From Euglena gracilis (taxonomy: Eukaryota > Euglenida > Euglenophyceae > Euglenales), in the NCBI GenBank assembly GCA_039621445.1, contig CP154955.1, positions 24,204,064 to 24,268,063 of the forward strand: a stretch of DNA of 64,000 nt. Direction: 5' to 3'. The notes beneath the pieces are model-generated. The model saw only the letters and a list, made by a program, of their open reading frames with translations. It did not search any database and was not told where the DNA came from. Made by a program: the position numbers and the translations under genes. Shown here piece by piece: positions 30,329-42,131 of the stretch; within the stretch, counting starts at the first letter, position 1, and each line of letters opens with the position of its first letter.

Positions 30329-32881
30329 GGTGGCCTGGGGATCATTCCGACGGACACCAGCTATGCTTTTGTGTGCAACGTCCACAGCCGCCAAGGGGTG
30401 GAACGGATCTTCCAAATCAAAAACGTCACCAATGAGAAGAAGCCCCTCTCCATTCTGTGCAAGGTGCATCCGTTCACCACTTCGATGCATTCCATCATGG
30501 CTTCGATGCATTCAGTCGCACCAGTGCTGGTTCAATCCCCTGGAGGTGTTGCCGGTGCCCTCCTTCAGGACATCTCCACCATCTCCAAGTACGCCGCAGA
30601 GCTGACCAATCAGAACTACAAGCTGCTGAAACGCTGTTTGCCTGGGCCATACACTTTTATCCTGCCCGCCAGCAATGAAGTTCCTCGGGTGTGTTTTTTT
30701 CCAGTTGCTCTTTTTGGTGCTGCAGTTTTCGACTCTTTGGTCCTCAACTGGGGTGAGCCCAGGGTTTTATCGCCACGCCTGGTGAGCAACTCCAGCCCCC
30801 ACACTCCCCCCAAGTGGGGGGGGGTTCTGGAGCCAAAACCAGCCAGTCACTCCAAAAAACCTGTCAGTCACTCCCCCTGGGTGGTCGGACACACCTTAAG
30901 CAATGGTGCGGTCTGGAGCCACCATCTTCTCCATATCCGGACGCGCCTTGTCCCATGTGGTGTGAGCCCATTGCCAATGCCGGTCCCTTGTTTCGCAGCT
31001 CAGTATGACTGAAGGGCCCTGCATTTGGCCACCAATTTTAGCTCGGGAAATTTGTGTTTGAAAAAGAACAGGTAACAGACAAACCCTCGGAAGCAAAGTG
31101 AGGAAACAGTTTTGGGCACCCCGCTCGTCACCTCCCCTTTTCTCAGCCAGGAGTTGAAGAACACAGCTTTCGGGAAGAGCGAATGGAATTGAGAAATCGA
31201 AAAGGTTCATCAGCGGAGAAAGGTGGACATACTGTCACACCTTTTTCCGGTGTGACGGGCTGATCTGAAGGGTTGCAAACCACTGGGCAGATGAAGGACA
31301 TGGTTCGAGCAAATCAGATTGTCTCGTCTTGCAAACCACTGGGCAGATGAAGGACATGGTTCGAGCAAAACAGATTGTCTCGTCATCATTTTTTTTTTAA
31401 AAAAGAAGCCCTATTTTAGCATTATGCAGCGTCGCTGTGGCTCCACAGCTTGCCACCCATATTTCCTCTTTTATTGGGACGGCCCCTCCCTCCCCAGTGC
31501 CTGAACAGTTCGAAATCACCAACCCAGCTTCTGGACACAATGTTGCTCAAACCCCCTTTGTCATTCTCCTCAATCGGCCACCTCCCCTGACAATGCGCAG
31601 CGGTCATATCCATCTCCTATCTGAAAGGACATTGCGCACATGCGCAATGAATAATTGTTGCTTATGTGCAAAATGTCCATAACCATTGCGTTCTATGCCC
31701 AGTGTCGGCCAGAAACAAAAGCGGCCACCCGGCGCCGAGGATGCCGGGGAATTTTTTGGTTTTTTGACCAAAATCTTTTGCCTGTTGTATATATTTCCCT
31801 GAAAAATGGGTTCACGAGATTTTTCCGTCCAGATTTTTTCCCAGCCATTTTAAGGATTCGTCAATATTTTCCGGCCGAACTTTTCCTGTCGGCAATTGTT
31901 CCTAGTCAGATCCCCCCCCCCCCCCGGTAGCTCTGTCCATCTGGTGCTGAGATACTTCCAGGACTGCACTTTCTGCCCGCAGTGATGTAAATAAGAAGTT
32001 CAAAATTTGTAATCACTGTGTATCTGAATGGACACACTGATCTCGAATGAAAATGTAGGAGTTTGATTGCGCAAAAATGTGCAATGGACATACAACTTTC
32101 AAATTCTACATCAGTGCAGGTGTTGCGCAGATGCGCAGTGTTTACCCAATTTCAAGACAGCATGGCCGAGCGAAGGCTTCCATCCACCTGTGTGCTCTGT
32201 GGGCATCCACCCACATTGTGCTTTGTGCTCTCCCGCGTTTGTATTCTACCATGCCTGTTCTCTCTCCGTCCTGAGTCCTGAGATGAGCTTTAAGCAATTA
32301 TATTGCGCATCTGCGCAACAGCCATGCTGTTTTAGAATTTATAAATTGAATGTACATTGCGCATTTCCGAGTTAGTTCCGTAATTGTGCAAATGTGTGCG
32401 CAATGGAGTCCCCTCATTTCGTCACCCGTCGCTTTGGGTTCATGCACACTGGGCCCGGGAGACCCGTGCCCGCGGATCATAAAGTTCCAAGTCGTTGATT
32501 TTGTGCCAAGGCCCTGGGGGTGTAGGGACAGGCCAATTAATATTGTCCTGGACCTCAGGACTCGGTGTTGGAACAATTTTTTTGAGAAATTGCGCATCTG
32601 CCTGGGTCACTGGGAACATGCGCAATGCCCCAGTCATTTTTCAAAGTCCCTGTGGGGTGAAAAGGCCCGGCTCGTGCTGCTGCAGGTGTGGCTGAACCAT
32701 AAGTCCCACGAGAAGACGTGGAAACGAAAGGAGATCGGTGTGCGGATGCCGGACGATGAAGTCTGCCAGGCCCTCCTGGGGCTCCTGGATGCCCCCTTAC
32801 TTTGTAGCACGGTGGAGCCTGACAAGGGGCTTGATCCATTCGTGGTATGTCCTCCAACCATACATACAAGACACCGTTGCT

Positions 32882-32925
<44 letters not shown>

Positions 32926-32976
32926 ATGTGCGTGCGTGCGTGCGTGCGTGCGTGCGCGCGCGTGCGTGCGTGTGTG

Positions 32977-33017
<41 letters not shown>

Positions 33018-36000
33018 GCACGCGCCTTCCCCACATGTGGCGGTGGAGGGGTTGTGTTTGAACAAGAGGAATGAATTTTTTGAAAATTGGTTTTTTTTGG
33101 AGGGAAGGGCTCCAAAATCTTCAACCCCCTCCCCAAATAGCGGGGCAGCACCCAAATAACAGGGCAGGGGGCAGGCCGAAAAAGATGGTTCCAATAATGA
33201 TTCAGTTTTTCGGCACAAGAGGTTAGCGACGACAAAAATATTCCCACAACGCTTGCCTGCCGCAAGGGCAGTTGGTGCAAGTGGAATCAGGGATGGGTCA
33301 AAACCATATTCAAGGTCTCTGATCTCAGGTTTGGAACACTCATCGTTTTCATAAACAGAAGGAGGTGTCGTTCATCACAAAAGGTCTGTGAGGGAATTCC
33401 ATGATGACGGGTAGTGCCCAAATAACGGGACGGGGGGGGGGAAGTTCAAGAAGATGGTGCCATTAACGGGGCACCCCACCCCATTATTTGGAGCTAAGCT
33501 CATGCAGTGAAAAAAATGAGGGTAACCGTGGAAACATTCCACAACCAGGGTTCGACACGAGGAGGGTGGGGCACAGAGCAATAGTGGGGACACCTGGCCA
33601 CAAACTTTGGCAGTTGTTTTGTACCTGTTTTTGAAAAAGATGGGTTGAATTATTCCCGCTGTCCATTTTCCCAGATCTGGACCCATTTCTATTTAGCTCA
33701 GCTGTTCTTTTACAGCCTAACCTTCTGTGTTAGCATTTGCAATTTCCCCTTTTTTTTTGTAAGTTTATTTGAAGAAAACGATTTTAATATTTATTTTGGA
33801 TCCCGATTCAAGTAAATCAATTGTGTTTAGATGATTTTGCAAAAATTTTGCAGTGGGGGGCCACAAGTAAAATATTGTCTGTGTAAATGAAAACCTGGAT
33901 TCTTATTTTTTCCCCCAAAAGTTTTTCAAAAGTTCGACTGAAATATGGGGCATCACGTTCAAGCCAAAGCAGCTTGCTTAAACTCCCAGGTCTGCCCTCC
34001 ACCTGATGCCTTCAAAAAGGAAAAGGCTTCCCTGAAAAATTGCAGTCTGATATTTGTTTTTTTTGTTCTGATTTTGTGTGTGAGATATTTTTGGGTATTT
34101 TCCTCTCTGTTTGCAGCCTCAAAGGCCGCAAATGATAATAAATATAATTTTTTTTTAGAATGGAAATGTAAGAAACATAATCCATTTATTGAATCAAAAA
34201 AATTTCTTCAGATTGAGGAATCGTACCACAATCAGCTGGATTTCATTGTCGCTGCAGGTGTGAAGCGCAGGACCGTTGTTTTGCACAAAAAAAAAAGTCT
34301 TTGAGTCTTTCTGAATGTCGAAAAATACGAGCCCCCAAATCAAATGCTTGTCGAAATGGGGGGCGATTTGACATATTGAATTCTTTTTAGCAACCTGTCT
34401 TTTCTCCCCCCTTCTGAGTGCTTGGTGAAAATTAACTTTTTGAAGTAGCAAAACACCGATTCTTTGTTGCAAGCCGGCAACTCGAGTGGTTTGTTTGAGT
34501 TATGACCACAAAGTCAGTCACTGGCCGACCCCCCAGGGGTAGATGACTGATTTTTTTTTCAGAGTGATTGACTGGGTTTTGTCCAGGACCCTGGGGGGTT
34601 GACAAAAAATATGAACAGAATGACCCAACGCCGATGGCACCAAATAATTTGGCCATATTTTTCCCATGCTTGTGCTCAATTTCTCTTGGATTCCAGAGTG
34701 GCTGACCTCCCTCGGGGGGGGGGGGTGACTGACTGGTTTTTGGAAAAGTCGAAGACCGGGATCGGGAAAATTTGTGTGGAGATGACTGAATGTGCTAGCC
34801 ACCCAGCTCAGTTTTGGCACAACCCCAACTCAAGAAGCCGCCAGAAAGGCAGTTAATTATGTGGTATTGTTTTTTTTTGACAGAGTCTGGTGATGCAGCT
34901 CGCTCTTGTGTGGAATCTAAAAGTTCATTTCTGCACATTTTCTGAAAACAGTTGTGTTCGTTCAATTGAGTCCCCCAATTATTTCCAGGAAGAAAATTGA
35001 TTGGACATGGGTTATTTGTTCATTTTGTTATTTACTCCTGTTAAATTGATTTGTAATCAAAGTGTTATTGTTTTCCCGTTGCTTTTTTAAAGTTAGTTTT
35101 ATTTTTCTGTGATTAATTATATTGCCAATTTTTCGACGTTTCATTCAGCAAATTCCTTTTTCATTCCTTCTTTAGATTAATTAAAGGAAACTATCACAAA
35201 CATGCCCATTTTTGGCCATTTTGGTGATTTTTTTTTGGAACATAATCAAAAAAAAATGCATAAAAAACCTCATTTCCACCTCGGCGTGCAGCGCTGGGGT
35301 GGAACCTCGAGAAGTGACCCCACCCGCTGAAGACCCCTCTTCCCACCCGCTGAAGACCCCTCTTCTGCTGCTGACGTCTGGCCCTCAGCCGCGGGTTTCA
35401 AAGCCAAAGCACAAGTGATTTTCCAATTTCACTTTCGTTGGCCGAGGATTCAAAACCGAGCCGTGACGACCACTTTTGCGTGTCAAAACATGCCAATCGG
35501 ATGCATGTGCGCCTGATTTCCACTGTTCGATTTGGCTGTTTTCGGTCAATAAAATCGAAAAAATCGGAATTTTTTTTTGGCCCGAAACGATGTTTTTTGG
35601 CCTCCCGGACCCAGAAAACTGTTTTTGAGCCGAAAATGAGCGTTTTTCGACCCGCCGGCGCCCCGTTTTGGGCCGCCAACCCATTGACTTTGGGTCAAAA
35701 CCGGGTCAAAAAAGTCGAAAAAAATCGAAAAAAATTTTTCCCCGAAACGATGTTTTTTTTGGCCTCCCGGACCCGGAAAAACTGTTTTTGAGCCGAAAAA
35801 TGAGCGTTTTTCCACCCCCCGCCGCCCTGTTTTGGGCACAAACCTCTTGCGTTTCAGTCAAAAGAGCTCTGTGGAGTTGGCCGGTTTATATGGGGGGGGT
35901 CAATGAAGGGGTGGGTGCGCGCTTATGAAGAGCTCAGCAATATTCAGAACCTGGTCCGGACCATCCCCCCCCCCCCTAGATGTTGGCAGGGGGGTCCGGA

Positions 36001-39000
36001 CCCCCCACCCCTCCCCCCTCCTTGACAGGTGCCAAAAAATAGCAGAAAATTTTCTTCCGGCGCTATGCGCCGGAAAATGAGCAAAAACACCCCTTTTGCT
36101 GACTTTTTTTGGACATATTGCCCATTTTTTTGATGCGTTGGTGTTTTCCCCCAAAAAGTGTTCAAAGAATTCAAAAAATGAGCATTTTTGGATCGATTTT
36201 CAAAGAAAAATCAGGGATCTTTGACCGATTTCGACCCGATTTCCAGCCCTTTGCCTGTCCATGAAATCGAAAAATTTTCGCCCCCCCCCCCCCCAGTTTC
36301 GAGGTAGGAGGGGGGGGCCGACCCCCCCCCCCCCCCCGGGGGGGGGGGGGGGGGCGACCCCCCCCCCCTCAAGGCTTCCCATCCATCCCTGGCAGGCACT
36401 GAAGGGCACCCCGGACCCCCCCGGGGTTGGTTAAAAAAAACAGCCTGCACCTCATACCAATCCAAGCGCGCACATGCGCCGGTTTGAACGCAATAAGCAC
36501 ATCCAGGTGCGCACGAACTGGGGGTTGCTACCACAGAGAGAGTGTACGGCCTCCGGCCCTGTGAGCATGGCCAGAGTGAGGCGATGGTTGCGGTGCTTTG
36601 TGGGAAGGGTGTACAATTCGTCCCGTAGCGTCTCCAGGCCCCGATGCTGAACGTTGGTGAGCATGAGGCGCGCGCAGATGTGCCCATGGACATGAGATGG
36701 GCTCAGGCGGGCGAACCTTCAGATGGCATGGCTGTTTGCGCCAGGCTGAGGGTTTGCTTTCGCCGGGAAACAGAGGAGAAGGCAGCACCTCTGGTCTTAG
36801 AAAAGTTGAGGAATTTCAAGGGAGCGGAAGTTGACGTCTGGAAGGAGGTACACCAGGGTTCATATCCGAAGGCGATGTATCGTATGGTCCGCAGGACCGT
36901 GCGCACCCGCCTACTGAAATTTGGGTCCAGGATGCCCTCTTTTTTTGACAAGTGTTTTTTTGATAAGTGTTTGTGTTGCATGCAATCCGGAAACTGGGTC
37001 TGTGGGATCTCAATGGCTGTAATTTGGACTAGGCGGACATTTCCTTTGATTTTGCTTCATTTTCGAGATACTTTGAAAAATGGGTTTTGGCCCAAAACGG
37101 CCCGAAAACACACCAAGGTAGCCGTTTTGGGAAACAACACGAGCCAGGCGTGTCGGCAGCCAAAACAGTGCGCAGGGGATGATAGAGGGCCTCCAGGGGT
37201 CCAGGGGACTGCTGGCAGACACTTCCAGAAATAATGAACTTTTTCTCGAGATATTTTCGAAAAATCATTTTTGACTGATAATCTCACCCCGGCGAAATGG
37301 CAGAATCGAAACTGGGGGGATTGTTGAATCCTACCCAGCCCAGACCCCTTCGCGGGTGAGCAACTCGGGCCTGCCAGGGAGTTGGGGGTCAAAGGGAGGT
37401 GATTTGGAAACTCACAGTCGCTCGCGGTTGAAAAAAAAAGGATTCTGGCCCAACCAGTGGCCCAGAATCTCAAAATCAGACCTGCCGACTACTGCGGTAC
37501 CAGTTGTCAGCCATCGCAATAAATCAGGGCGTTTTGGGGTGCGTTTCAAAAGCAAGAGTGCGGGACGTTTTCACCGTGCCGCTCGGTGAGGTTTAACCCC
37601 CCCTGTATAGAGCGTTTTCAGACATGTGATTCTTTCCTCAGAGGCCTCCAATCAGGCACACGTGCGCGCGACCCCGGCCTCCAAAGACTCTTCCGTGGCT
37701 AGTTTCAAGGCATCAGCCGCCCGGTGCAGTGCCCGGGGACAGGACAGTGCCTCCCTGCGTCGTGTTTGTTGGCAAGGGCTTCAAAATAGGGGCTGCGAAG
37801 AAAAAAGAGTTAACAGTTAAAAGAGTTAGGGGTGCTACTAACGTGTGCGCATGCGCATGACACATTCATTCAGCATCACGCCTCTGCCTGGGTTTTCAAC
37901 CTGGGCCACAGGGTCCTTCATCCAGCTCTCAGTCACGCAAAAAGTGCACACGGAGTCTGTCCACAGGCACGCGCGGTTCGATGCTGACTGTTGGCTGGTT
38001 GGTCTTTGGCGGCAGATGGCTTGTGTTCATGTCACCTGTTGTGTGTTCTGCCGTTTTTTTGGTGGCCGAATCATGGCCCTGTAGCCACTGGGGGGTTAGC
38101 ACCGAAGATTGTTTGTCCCTGTTGCTCCTCTCAGTGTCGCCGCTCGCTCTGGGTGCCCCAGAGCCAAGGCACACGCCACGCTGGAGGGGTCGGATCGCGC
38201 GAAGTTGCACCCGAACTTCGTGTGAAGTTGCGCCCGAACTTACCCTCAAAGTAAAAAGTTGCGCCCGAACTTACCATGCGCGATTGGGGGGTCAAAACGG
38301 GAACGCCTGAGAAGGGGAGGTGTCCCCATGTGTGCGGGATCGTGCCATGCGGTGTGCGCATGTTGTTCTGGGCTGGTGGTTTCAAGCACTGCCAGGTCCC
38401 GGATCGCGGACGGTCCGGGGTTTCCTTGGTGAAATCCTAAAGCCACTTTGGACGTCTAAGTGACTGACTGGTTTGGAAAAGTGGAAATAATCCCAAGGGT
38501 TGGGAAAAAACTCTTTGTTCCAGACAAATGTCCCTCTGAGCTTTTGTCACATGCTCATCCTGTCGAGCAGCTGTTTCCTTCTGCCAAATGCTCATATTTC
38601 CTGGTCCAACACAGAAACATTCCGGGGAGGGGGTCAGTTTTTGTGCGAGAGTGGTTATAGCTGGTGGGCAATTTATAGTCCCCACCTCAATAACCCCGGA
38701 AAAAATTCCTACCAAAAACTTCACAGGAGCTATTAGTAGTAGCATTGAGGGTAGTTTATGTGTCTGTTTGCCTGTTTGTGTTTGGGTGGATCCAGGTGCA
38801 GGTGCGGGTATGGGTGTGGGTGAGTGTGGGGATGGATGTGCGTGGAGCTGGGTTGGTGCCTTCAGCTGCTCAACGCTCTGTGGTTGCTTTGAACCCCCAA
38901 CCAGTGTGCACCCCGGATCTGAAACTAAGTCTTTAGAAAAGTGCATTCAAAATGCATTGGTTGTTTTTTCTGAGGAGTTTTGGTCAGTCTTAGGATGCTG

Positions 39001-39178
39001 GAGTGTACAAAGAAAATCGGGGGGAAACACTATCAAGTCACGTCCCATCGCAGGGGTGCGCGGATCCGATTTCGGAGAGTTCAGCTCTGTTGTGGACATT
39101 ACAACTGAAACACCCAGACTTATCCGAAAGGGACTTGGAGACGTTTCGTTCTGCCCTGAACCAGAAGACGATGTCTGA
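30329..39178 (+). CDS. L-threonylcarbamoyladenylate synthase (YrdC/Sua5 domain), five exons identified
   Basis: Makes threonylcarbamoyl-AMP from Thr, bicarbonate and ATP, the first step of tRNA t6A37 synthesis (family knowledge). Exons: 30329-30463, 30569-30688, 32686-32844, 34212-34257, 39054-39178. All junctions are GT..AG with matching phases (0,0,0,1) and total exactly 195 codons with a TGA stop. Family blocks in order: GLGIIPTDTSYAF (nucleotide-binding P-T-D-T-x-Y), VERIFQIKNVTNEKKPLS (K-x-R/x-K-PLS loop), ISKYA, LLKRCLPGPYTFILPAS, KEIGVRMPDDEVCQALL, LDAPLLCSTV, EESYHNQLDFIVAAG, FSSVVDITTETPRLIRKGLGD. Differences from consensus: the family (E)PSTVVDLTG is EFSSVVDITTE. Introns are 105, 1997, 1367 and 4796 bp and full of repeats. 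The exon(s) with the start codon were not found; the first exon seen begins one or two strands before P-T-D-T. There is no Sua5-type C-terminal extension. Confidence 0.9.
30464..30568 (+). other. YrdC intron 1, length divisible by three and open
   Basis: 105 bp, no in-frame stop. If retained it would insert 35 residues between ILCK and DIST, where the family has a short turn. GTGCATCC donor, TCCTTCAG acceptor. Treated as an intron because removing it restores the family spacing; retention in some transcripts is possible. Confidence 0.7.
30689..32685. other. YrdC intron 2 with TGCGCA palindromes
   Basis: Contains a 58-bp direct repeat GCAAACCACTGGGCAGATGA (31274 and 31331) and several TTGCGCANNTGCGCAA-like sites (31631, 32122, 32304, with halves nearby). 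The minus or plus frames inside are not supported. Confidence 0.6.
32885..33020 (+). repeat. (GT)n/(GTGC)n microsatellite inside YrdC intron 3
   Basis: About 43 bp of GT followed by GTGC/GCGC units, ending GCGCGCACGCGCC. Same build as 29682-29860. Confidence 0.95.
33540..33566 (+). repeat. Solo left terminus of the CAGGGTTCGA element family
   Basis: CCAGGGTTCGACACGAGGAGG matches the left ends at 17340 and 25539. No right end nearby. Confidence 0.5.
35300..35850. repeat. Duplicated repeat in YrdC intron 4
   Basis: CACCCGCTGAAGACCCCTCT is tandem at about 35322-35362. A unit of about 90 bp (CGAAACGATGTTTTTTGGCC .. GAGCGTTTTTCGACC) occurs at 35585-35670 and 35744-35835. Its reverse complement lies at 17045-17100. 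Confidence 0.75.
35945..36420. repeat. GC-rich transposon-like remnants in YrdC intron 4
   Basis: Poly-C/poly-G blocks, TCCGGACC and a GGCGCTATGCGCC hairpin, as in the verified elements. 36296-36375 alternates C and G runs up to G16. The segment AAGGCTTCCCATCCATCCCTG also occurs inverted at 5920-5942. No intact termini. Confidence 0.5.
36457..36645 (-). CDS. Possible minus-strand exon inside YrdC intron 4, unknown function
   Basis: Reading from a possible CGTTCAG acceptor (about 36645) to GGATTG|GTATGAG, it encodes HRGLETLRDELYTLPTKH, RLTLAMLTGPEAVHSLC and QFVRTWMCLLRSNRRM. Third-position GC is high, as in the assigned exons. No partner exons assigned. The plus strand is also open across 36644-37234 (FRRETEEKAAPLVLEKL, KEVHQGSYPKAMYRM), so strand choice is not secure. 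Confidence 0.35.
38199..38276 (+). repeat. Three copies of GAAGTTGCGCCCGAACTTAC
   Basis: GAAGTTGC(A/G)CCCGAACTT(C/A) at 38200, 38224 and 38257, each containing the inverted pair AAGTT..AACTT, so each can form a small stem. Located in YrdC intron 4. Confidence 0.8.
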
Positions 39179-39238
39179 CCTGGATCTTTTGTCATTGCAA
39201 CTTTTGCCTATTCACCTCGTTTCCTACCTGCTTCCGAC
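39170..39238 (+). CDS. Possible 5' end of an F-box-like gene, interrupted by an element
   Basis: ATG at 39170 overlaps the YrdC stop (ATGTCTGA). The frame reads MSDLDLLSLQLLPIHLVSYL, which resembles the start of an F-box (L-P-x(2)-L-V-x-Y-L). The element at 39239 cuts it; with the element and one octamer removed the frame stays open to a stop near 39826. Function is inferred from about 20 residues only, so this is tentative. The exon at 41931 also has an F-box-like sequence. Confidence 0.25.
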
Positions 39239-39672
39239 CATACATCTTATCTCTCTAAGGTTTTGCGAACCCCCCGGGGGGGGGGGCTGCAGCCAGCCCC
39301 GATTTGGGCGCAGCCCAGCCGCAGCAGCACCCCCCCCCCCCCCCCGGGGGGGTGCTGCTAGCCCAGCTAGCCAGCCCCTTTTTTGGGGGTCCAGCCCAAA
39401 ATTTTTCGGCGCAAAGCGCCGAATTTTTTTGAAAAACTGTGTTCAAAAGTTGCCAAAAATGGGGTTGGGGGGGGGCGTTTGGGGCATTTTTGGGGGTCCT
39501 TTTTTGGCATTTTTCCGATTTCAGTCCAGCTCGCCCCGGTTCGGGTCCAGCCGGGGTCCAGCCCCCCCCCCCCCCCCGGGGGGGGCGGGCTAGCCAGCCC
39601 AAATTTCTAGCCAGCCCAAATTTCTAGCCCTAGCCCAGCACCCCCCCCCCGGGGTCCTTAAAGAGATGTATG
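39239..39672. mobile_element. hAT-like non-autonomous element, TSD CTTCCGAC
   Basis: Left end CATACATCTTATCTCTCTAAGG shortened: CATACATCT .. CTCTAAGG; right end CCTTAAAGAGATGTATG. Exact octamer CTTCCGAC at 39231-39238 and 39673-39680. Interior: CAGCCC repeats, C19 and G9 runs, GGCGCAAAGCGCC hairpin. Layout resembles 60175-60679. Confidence 0.9.
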
Positions 39673-39974
39673 CTTCCGACTGGACAGCATAATGTTCTCA
39701 GAAACACAAACCTAGCGTCCTCCCAAAGCATCTTTTCCAAGCTGGATTATTCTCTTTGCCAATTGAAAGGGGCAAAAAGTATATGTTGTTCATTTTGGGA
39801 GTGGCAAACCTTTTTATCTTAGTTTGAAGTTCGTCATCATCATGAAACCCTCAATGTTGATAAATGTGGTGGAAATATCCCTCAATGATTTTTACACAAA
39901 AATTTTGCTCCTTCTGGTGACAGCTTGGTTTCTTTGTGGGTTTGATGAGTGTGGTGTCAATGGCGACACTGTTA

Positions 39975-40163
39975 TGTCTAAGTAAACCCCCCAAAAAACA
40001 CCCCCCCGGTGTGTTATTTGGGCACCCGAACTTGGACCCCAGGGAGGGGGGGTGTTATTTTTACATGGAAAACCAAAGGAAAACAGGGAGTGTTATTTGG
40101 GCACTCGATATCGGGCCCCAAGAGGGGCTGTGTTATTTGCAGGGGGTGTTATTTAGGGGGTGG
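39975..40163 (+). mobile_element. Short GTGTTATTTGGG-type element, possible TSD GTTATGTCT
   Basis: AACCCCCCAAAAAACACCCC on the left mirrors GGTGTTATTTAGGGGGT on the right. GTTATGTCT occurs just outside both ends. Interior units GTGTTATTTGGGCAC and GAAAACCAAAGGAAAACAGG match 14706-15215. Confidence 0.65.
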
Positions 40164-41930
40164 TTATGTCTGTGTCCTGCCCTTGTTGGGGCCTGTGCAG
40201 TGGACACCTCTTTTGTGAGAATTATGAATACGCATTTTTAGACTGCCCATAATTTTTTCTTTTGGAAGAATCTATTTCAGGAAATTCAACTGAAACTTCC
40301 AGATGGCACCTCAGGAAACAGAAAAAAAAGGAAATGAAAATATTGCCCAACAGGTATTCTTTTTGCCACTCTTAATATCAATTGTTTCCAGGACCAGGGA
40401 ATGGGTGTGCAATTTACATGTGTAAATTGTCTTTTGTTCTGTCTTTTGTTCAATTCGATGAACCAATTTTTGTGCCATCTAAAAACACATTTATGCACAG
40501 GCTGTTTGACACTCAGACAATGGCTGTTTGCTAGATGGTGTGGCTGAAGACCAGGCTGAATGTTAAGGTGTGGCCGATTCTTGCCCGGTGGCGGCGACGG
40601 GGAGGGTTTGTCCAGACAGGCAATTCAGGGCACCGGGACCATGACCAGGCGGGCAGGACCCTCCAGGGGGGGGGGGGGGTGCCTGCTTGAGCTGTTGGTC
40701 AAATTCAGCCCGAGGAGGTATTGTTGGGGACAGGGCGTCGCTCAAGCTGGAGCTGGAGCCAGGGGACAGCTAGCTCTAGGGGAAAAAATCGGGGTTTCCG
40801 CTTGACATTTGAGCTTGGAGCCATTTTTCAACCCGTGTTTGATTTCTGGCCCGTCAAAAGACGTCAAGGATCGCCACTGTCCAGCCTCCCTTTCGGTCCT
40901 TTGGACCTATGGGCAGGAAAAATAATTGAGCCAGGGGGGTTCCATGCTGGAACACAGTTTTGCAATTTCGATTTTTTGGGACCCTGTGGGGGAGGGTCAG
41001 CCAGTTTTTCCTGCTTCTTAGCTGCACCTGTGGTCATGGTTGGGAAAGGTCACTTTGAGTGTCTTGTACAGTCCTTTGCAATAGTCTTTACAACACACTG
41101 ATGCAAAGGTCGTTTGCGGTCCCCTTTTTTGCTTTATAAAAGCTAATGTAACTCCGGCTGTGTGTAGTTGTGGTCCCGGACATATGCCACAAGGAAGCTT
41201 TGAAATACGCATCAAAAGGTATCTACTCACTACTGAGGGGGGGGGGGGGAAATGCACCTCAAAGGTATCTACTCACTACTGAGTTATGAGCCCCCCAAAA
41301 GTGCTCCGCACGCGACAAGCTATGTTTACTGTAAAATTTCGGATCACGTGGATTTTGGACCGTGTGGTCAAAATAAACAGCCAACAACTGTGGAACCCTG
41401 AGGAGTTGGGCTCTGGATATTGATGCGTCGGATAAAAAGAAGTTAATATCAAAGTTCGTCATCTCGACATCCAGAAAATTTTATTCTACGGTCTTTGGCT
41501 TCAGTGCCAGCTCCACAAAAAAGCCCATTTTTTGTGGGAGCACCCCAAAAAATTAGGAGACCTCATACGGACTTTTGTAGTAAATACTTTTGCACTGGAT
41601 TGAAATGTGTTGCACTGGTTTACTGTTTTATGTGCATTGTTGTATTGTGCTTTGTTGCTTTCTGTTTCTGTTTGTGTTTGTATTTGCTTTGCTGAATGCA
41701 TTGCATCATATTGTATTTTGTTTGTGTTTCATTGATTTAATTGATTTAGGGTGGGTGCAGGTGTTCTTTTTATTTTATATTCGACGTGTCAAGTTGCGGC
41801 ACAATATTCTTCCGGTTGCTGCACAGGGGAATGTGCTCTGTGTTCTCAGTCCCTGACCTTTGCACAGGGCCCAGCTGGGGGGTTCGGTTGCGGATGCTAT
41901 CAAATTCCATCATGCCACTGTTAGGGTCAG
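40164..41930. other. No supported gene
   Basis: AAAGGTATCTACTCACTACTGAG is directly repeated at 41215 and 41263 (shown here in words: a 23-bp unit containing GTATCTACTCACTACTGAG). Open frames at 40560-40805 on both strands lack splice or domain support. Confidence 0.3.
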
Positions 41931-42131
41931 AGCACCGTTTGCCATGTTGGGTTGGGGGGCTCCTTTGAGCCCTGCACCTGGAAAGAGGTTGCCACATTCC
42001 TTTCATTGCGGGATTTGTGCTCGCTGCAAAGCTGCTGCAAGTTTTTGCTCACTGGTATGTATGAAGCAGTTCTTGAGCTGAATGAAGCCGCAGGAAAAGC
42101 AATGCACAGACAACTCTCAGCGAATTTCGTG
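41931..42131 (+). CDS. F-box-like exon
   Basis: Phase-0 exon between GGGTCAG| and GTG|GTACGC. It encodes CTWKEVATFLSLRDLC, SLQSCCKFLLTGM and a helical tail EAVLELNEAAGKAMHR. The spacing W-K-E-V-x(3)-L-S-L-R-D-L-C-x(4)-S-C-C-K-x-L fits the F-box helices that bind SKP1 in SCF ubiquitin ligases (family knowledge); the usual leading LP is absent. Substrate-binding repeats were not found; a coding-like piece at 42445-42540 (VEEQVKAAKQAENKIEL) could follow but its splice sites are not clear. Confidence 0.5.

Noticed and set aside
36644-37234. 196-codon plus-strand ORF as a gene
   Set aside because: Inside YrdC intron 4, opposite a better-looking minus frame; the second half reads through DNA resembling 47080-47230. 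Left open, not called.
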